Assembly (NCBI GenBank): GCA_020048295.1
Contig: JAIFMT010000029.1
Span: 1 to 9,877 of the forward strand
Length of the DNA: 9,877 nt
From: Rhodoferax sp.
GTDB taxonomy: Bacteria > Pseudomonadota > Gammaproteobacteria > Burkholderiales > Burkholderiaceae
Direction: 5' to 3'
The notes beneath the pieces were generated by a model that was given only the letters and a program-made list of their open reading frames with translations, was not told the DNA's origin and did no database searches. The translations under genes and the position numbers were made by a program. Numbering within the stretch: the stretch's first letter is position 1; the number at the start of each line of letters is the position of its first letter. This document shows, piece by piece, positions 6,771-9,877 of this stretch.

Positions 6771-8066
6771 ATGAGCATTTCACACCAATTCCGTCAGTCA
6801 CTGCGCAAGGCCTTTTCTTTTCTGCCACGCCCGGCACGCTTTGCGCTTTACCGTGCCTTTGTAGAGTGTGATCTGCACCCGGATGCGCGCTTGGTCCTGA
6901 AAATTGCCAGCACCCAGGAAGAACTCGAAGCCTGTTTCAAGCTGCTGCACGATGCCTATGTAGGCAGCGGTTTCATGAAACCAGACCCCTCTGGCATGCG
7001 CGTCACGATCTACCACGCGCTGCCCACCACCACCACCTTGTGCGCCAAGTTTGATGGCGAAGTGGTGGGAACCATCTCGCTGATTCGGGAGAGCCTGTTT
7101 GGTTTTCCACTGCAAAGCATTTTTGACCTGACCGAAGTGCGTGCGCAAACCGGCCACATCGCTGAAGTATCGGCGCTGGCCGTCCACCCAAAATTCCGCA
7201 AAACCGGTGGCACCATCCTGTTCCCGTTGATGAAGTTCATGCACGAGTACTGCCGAACCTTCTTTGACAGCCGCCACCTGGTGATTGCCGTCAACCCCAA
7301 CCGGATTGAGTTGTACGAGGCCTTGTTGATGTTTAACCGACTGCAACAGAAACTGGTCAACAATTACGACTTTGCCAATGGCGCACCGGCCATTGGTGCC
7401 ACGCTGGACCTTGACTTGGCTGGCCAGCGGTTTGAGCGGGTCTATGGACATAAAAAACAGCGGCGCGACCTGCACCACTATTTTTTCAAGGCCACCCTGC
7501 CAAATATCGTCTTGCCCAACCGGCGCTACCACACCACCAATGATCCGGTCATGACGCCAGCGCTGCTGGATTATTTTTTTAACCAGCGCACCCAGGTTTT
7601 TGCCCAGCTTGATGCCCGGCACAGGGTGCTGCTGCATGCCATCTACAACCTTGAAGCGTATCAAAAAGTACTCCCCGACGTACCGGCCAGCCAGGTGCAG
7701 ACCCATCCACTGCGCCGCCACGAACGCTATTCGGTCAAGTGCCCGGCGCGCTTGACGGTCGCCACGGCAACGGCCAAGTCAGCCTATGCGTTGATCCTGA
7801 CGGACCTGTCAGAGTTTGGTTTTCAGGCCCGCTGCAAGTCGGCCATACCGCTGGGCGTGTGGGGGCAAGCGCAGGTTCAGTTGGGCAAAGCAGAGCATTC
7901 CACCATCCAGGTCAAGGCGGTGCGCGACAAAGCCAATGGCTTTGATGGTGTTTATGGGTTTCAATTGGCTGAGCCCGACTTGCCATGGAAAAAGTTTGTC
8001 AACGCCATGCACGGTGGCAGCATTGATGACGACCTGACCCACGCCACCCGCTTCATGGAAGACTGA
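6771..8066 (+). CDS. Acyltransferase-like (GNAT/FeeM-like) protein with C-terminal PilZ c-di-GMP-binding domain
   Basis: A 431-residue cytoplasmic protein with two recognisable parts. Residues about 41-220 resemble the GNAT fold as used in FeeM-type N-acyl amino acid synthases and related autoinducer-synthase-like proteins: FKLLHDAYVGSGFM (56-69), a strand ending GEVVGTISLI (96-105), then EVSALAVHPKFRKTGG (132-147), where the acyl-donor phosphate loop should lie, and VNPNRIELYEALLM (174-187). Residues about 311-415 are a PilZ domain with both c-di-GMP motifs intact: RxxxR at R315-R319 and DxSxxG at D345-S347-G350, 26 residues apart as usual. The middle (about 221-310) is helical and unassigned. 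FeeM proteins transfer an acyl chain from acyl-ACP to an amino acid; the substrate here is unknown. Inference: c-di-GMP controls an acyl transfer reaction. The gene starts 7 bp after the aminotransferase and its start lacks a strong RBS. PilZ assignment is firm; acyltransferase assignment is moderate. Confidence 0.82.
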   Translation: MSISHQFRQSLRKAFSFLPRPARFALYRAFVECDLHPDARLVLKIASTQEELEACFKLLHDAYVGSGFMKPDPSGMRVTIYHALPTTTTLCAKFDGEVVGTISLIRESLFGFPLQSIFDLTEVRAQTGHIAEVSALAVHPKFRKTGGTILFPLMKFMHEYCRTFFDSRHLVIAVNPNRIELYEALLMFNRLQQKLVNNYDFANGAPAIGATLDLDLAGQRFERVYGHKKQRRDLHHYFFKATLPNIVLPNRRYHTTNDPVMTPALLDYFFNQRTQVFAQLDARHRVLLHAIYNLEAYQKVLPDVPASQVQTHPLRRHERYSVKCPARLTVATATAKSAYALILTDLSEFGFQARCKSAIPLGVWGQAQVQLGKAEHSTIQVKAVRDKANGFDGVYGFQLAEPDLPWKKFVNAMHGGSIDDDLTHATRFMED

Positions 8067-8075
8067 GCCGGTGCT

Positions 8076-8693
8076 TTAGCGCAAACCCAAGCCCGCCAAA
8101 TAGGTGCGAATGGCAGCTTGCGAAACCAATACCAGGTCAAAGGCACAGGGCGACAGCATCCAGGTGTGGATCAATCCGGACATCAGGGCCTGCAACCCCG
8201 CTGCCGCTACATCAAACGGCAGCGCCAGTGAGATGCCCCGGCGCGCGGCCGCTTCCTGCAGACTGCGGTGCATCTGCTGGGTACCGTCGGCAATGGCTTG
8301 CACATGGCGCGCCTTGACTGCCAGCAACTCATCGACGTACTCCACTTTCAGCGTGGCAATCTCAAAAATGGCCCGAGTGCGGGCATCGCCTGCAATGCTG
8401 CGCATGGCCTGCAACATGGCGTGCTCCAGTTCGGCCAGGGGGTCTTGCGCCGGGTCGTGGCCAATTTGCGCCATGGCTTGCTCGATCGGCAAAATGGCGC
8501 ACTCCATCATCGCGTTGAACAAATCCGCCTTGTTTTTGAAGTGCCAGTAGATCGCGCCGCGCGTCGTGCCTGCTGCCAGCGCAATGTCTTGCAGCGAGGT
8601 GCGCGACACGCCTTTTTCAGCAAACACCCGGGTCGCTGCCTCCAGCAACTGATGGCGGGTGGCCAAGGCTTCGGTTTTGGTTCTGCGTGGCAT
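8076..8693 (-). CDS. acrR: TetR/AcrR-family transcriptional repressor of the adjacent efflux operon
   Basis: A 205-residue TetR-family regulator. The N-terminal DNA-binding domain is clear: helix 1 around 9-26 (LATRHQLLEAATRVFAEKG), then the helix-turn-helix SLQDIALAAGTTRGAIYWHF (33-52) followed by KNKADLF. This motif is typical of the AcrR/TtgR/MexZ branch, which represses RND efflux operons and is released by drugs, bile-like compounds or solvents. Residues about 60-205 form the all-helical ligand-binding and dimer domain, with GLIHTWMLSPCAFDL (173-187) near the C-terminus as in AcrR/TtgR. It is divergent from the adaptor gene, with an AcrR-like operator between them, so autorepression is likely. 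No strong Shine-Dalgarno precedes the ATG. Its 3' end lies 9 bp from the convergent PilZ gene. The regulator's actual ligand is unknown. Confidence 0.92.
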   Translation of the reverse strand: MPRRTKTEALATRHQLLEAATRVFAEKGVSRTSLQDIALAAGTTRGAIYWHFKNKADLFNAMMECAILPIEQAMAQIGHDPAQDPLAELEHAMLQAMRSIAGDARTRAIFEIATLKVEYVDELLAVKARHVQAIADGTQQMHRSLQEAAARRGISLALPFDVAAAGLQALMSGLIHTWMLSPCAFDLVLVSQAAIRTYLAGLGLR

Positions 8694-8710
8694 TTTTACA
8701 AAAGGCTAAA

Positions 8711-8735
8711 AAGATACATTCACGATTGTATGTAT
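8711..8735. promoter_or_regulatory. AcrR-like operator palindrome between the repressor and efflux genes
   Basis: An inverted repeat ATACAT-N10-ATGTAT occupies 8714-8735; 8 of 11 half-site positions pair. Read on the minus strand over 8734-8711 it begins TACATACA and contains GTGAATGTAT, matching about 20 of 24 positions of the E. coli AcrR operator as I remember it (half-sites TACATACA and TGTATGTA). It overlaps the TATAAT box of the adaptor gene, so bound repressor would block that promoter. Position and symmetry are seen directly; AcrR-type binding is inferred. Confidence 0.85.
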
Positions 8736-8738
8736 AAT
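8733..8738 (+). promoter_or_regulatory. Candidate -10 box of the efflux adaptor promoter
   Basis: A perfect TATAAT overlapping the right edge of the operator. No good TTGACA-like hexamer is present 16-18 bp upstream. Predicted transcription would begin near 8745, giving a leader of about 60 nt to the ATG at 8806. Confidence 0.5.
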
Positions 8739-8805
8739 TTGCGGAAAATCAATGCACTTTCTGCTGCCCTGCTGCGGGCTGTCAACTTTCCCGGAAAAAC
8801 ACATC

Positions 8806-9877
8806 ATGCACTTGACCTGCCTGCCGTTTGCCAGTTCTCCCTATCCCCAACGCACCACCCCACGCGCCCTGCTGCGCGGACCACTGCCGCTGCTCGCTGC
8901 CCTGCTGCTAAGCGCCTGCGGCCAGGGTGCCGCGCCAGCCGGCCCGGGCGGACCAGGGGGCGGCATGCCACCGGCTGAAGTTGGCGTGATCACCGTGGCA
9001 CCGGGCGATGTCGGGCTGATCACCGAGCTGCCCGGCCGGCTCGAAGCCTCACGCGTGGCGCAAGTGCGAGCGCGCGCGGCTGGCATCCTGCAAAAGCGCC
9101 TGTTCACTGAAGGCAGCGATGTCAAGGCCGGCCAGCCGCTGTTTCAGATTGATGCCAGCCCGTATGAAGCGGCCTTGGCCAGCGCCGAGGCCAACGTGGC
9201 CAAGGCCGAAGCCAACCTGATGCAAGCCAGCGCGCAAGCCGAGCGCTTCAAGCCGCTGGCGCAGGCCAAAGCCATCAGCGAGCAGGATTTCATCAACGCC
9301 CAGGCGGCGCAAAAGCTCGCCGCGGCCGACGTGGCGGTAGCGCGCGCCGCCGTGCAGGTGGCGCGCATCAACGTCGGTTACGCCAACCTCACGGCTCCGA
9401 TTGCCGGACGCATTGGCCGGGCACTGGTCACCGAAGGCGCGCTGGTCGGACAAGGCGAAGCCACCCAACTCGCCGTGATTCAGCAAATTGACCCGATGTA
9501 CGTCAACTTCACCCAGTCTGCCGCTGAGGTGATGAAACTGCGCCGCGCCATGGACAACGGTCAGCTCAAGCGCGCCGGCAGTCAGGGTGCCAGCGTCAAG
9601 CTGGTGCTCGAAGACGGCAGTGAATATGCGCGCCCCGGACGGCTGCTGTTTTCTGACCTGACGGTGGATGCCACCAGCGGCCAGATCACGCTGCGCGCCG
9701 AAGTGCCCAACCCGGGTGGCACGCTGCTGCCGGGGCTGTTTGTGCGGGTGCGGCTGGAGCAAGCCCAGGCCAGCGATGCCATCACCCTGCCGCAGCAAGC
9801 GGTCACGCGTTCACCGCAAGGCGACTCGGTGATGGTGGTCGGTGCCGATGGCAAGGTGGCACCGCGCCCGGTCAAGG
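8806..9877 (+). CDS. acrA: RND efflux periplasmic adaptor lipoprotein, AcrA/MexA type (partial; cut by right edge)
   Basis: The visible 357 residues are most of a membrane-fusion protein that bridges an inner-membrane RND pump and an outer-membrane channel. A lipoprotein signal ends with lipobox LSAC, so Cys38 should be lipidated, then a Gly/Pro-rich linker (41-56). The mature part follows AcrA closely: ITELPGRLEASRVAQVRARA (72-91), the first lipoyl half EGSDVKAGQPLFQID (102-116), an Ala-rich alpha-hairpin (about 120-185), the second lipoyl half LTAPIAGRIGRALVTEGALV (195-214), then the beta-barrel (about 218-315) with QIDPMYVNFTQS (227-238) and the start of the membrane-proximal domain. The ATG at 8806 is chosen; an in-frame ATG at 8752 would add 18 residues and lies only about 7 nt after the predicted transcription start. 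An RND pump gene is expected just beyond the window. Confidence 0.95.
   Translation, partial: MHLTCLPFASSPYPQRTTPRALLRGPLPLLAALLLSACGQGAAPAGPGGPGGGMPPAEVGVITVAPGDVGLITELPGRLEASRVAQVRARAAGILQKRLFTEGSDVKAGQPLFQIDASPYEAALASAEANVAKAEANLMQASAQAERFKPLAQAKAISEQDFINAQAAQKLAAADVAVARAAVQVARINVGYANLTAPIAGRIGRALVTEGALVGQGEATQLAVIQQIDPMYVNFTQSAAEVMKLRRAMDNGQLKRAGSQGASVKLVLEDGSEYARPGRLLFSDLTVDATSGQITLRAEVPNPGGTLLPGLFVRVRLEQAQASDAITLPQQAVTRSPQGDSVMVVGADGKVAPRPVK

Noticed and set aside
6798..7721. Open frame of 307 codons on the minus strand inside the acyltransferase-PilZ gene
   Set aside because: Shadow of the plus-strand gene, which shows clear domain motifs; the antisense product has no recognisable features.
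9049..9798. Open frame of 249 codons on the minus strand opposite the adaptor gene
   Set aside because: The plus strand encodes a near-perfect AcrA-type protein; the antisense product is low-complexity and His/Gly/Arg-rich.

Overview
The window looks like chromosomal DNA of a GC-rich Gram-negative betaproteobacterium, most likely Burkholderiales, and probably the Comamonadaceae (Rhodoferax/Polaromonas-like). This rests on the protein sequences, on the pepA/holC block divergent from lptF/lptG, and on an AcrAB-type efflux locus. No sequence search was run, so the genus is an inference.

Left part (1-2905, minus strand): a branched-chain amino acid type periplasmic binding protein runs off the left edge. 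To its right is a tight three-gene operon transcribed leftwards: pepA (leucyl aminopeptidase), holC (DNA polymerase III chi subunit) and a small unrecognised gene of 101 codons. These three overlap at their stop/start codons (GTGA and ATGA).

Middle part (2929-8066, plus strand): lptF and lptG overlap by ATGA and encode the membrane subunits of the LPS-export ABC transporter. They are followed at short spacings by a short CbiX-type chelatase, a YbdL-type methionine aminotransferase, and a 431-residue protein that joins an N-terminal acyltransferase-like (GNAT/FeeM-like) region to a C-terminal PilZ domain with intact c-di-GMP-binding motifs. pepA and lptF start back to back with only 23 bp between them. 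A 13-bp tandem repeat fills the gap between the chelatase and aminotransferase genes.

Right part (8076-9877): a TetR/AcrR-type repressor (minus) is divergent from an AcrA/MexA-type RND efflux lipoprotein adaptor (plus, cut by the right edge). Their 112-bp intergenic region holds a palindrome closely resembling the E. coli AcrR operator as remembered, abutting a TATAAT box. The most likely reading is a drug- or solvent-responsive tripartite efflux operon with local repression.

Most genes are ordinary housekeeping or envelope functions. The most unusual item is the acyltransferase-PilZ fusion, which suggests an acyl transfer reaction controlled by c-di-GMP. No mobile elements, CRISPR arrays, tRNA or rRNA genes were seen. 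No stretch over 300 bases lacks a gene.
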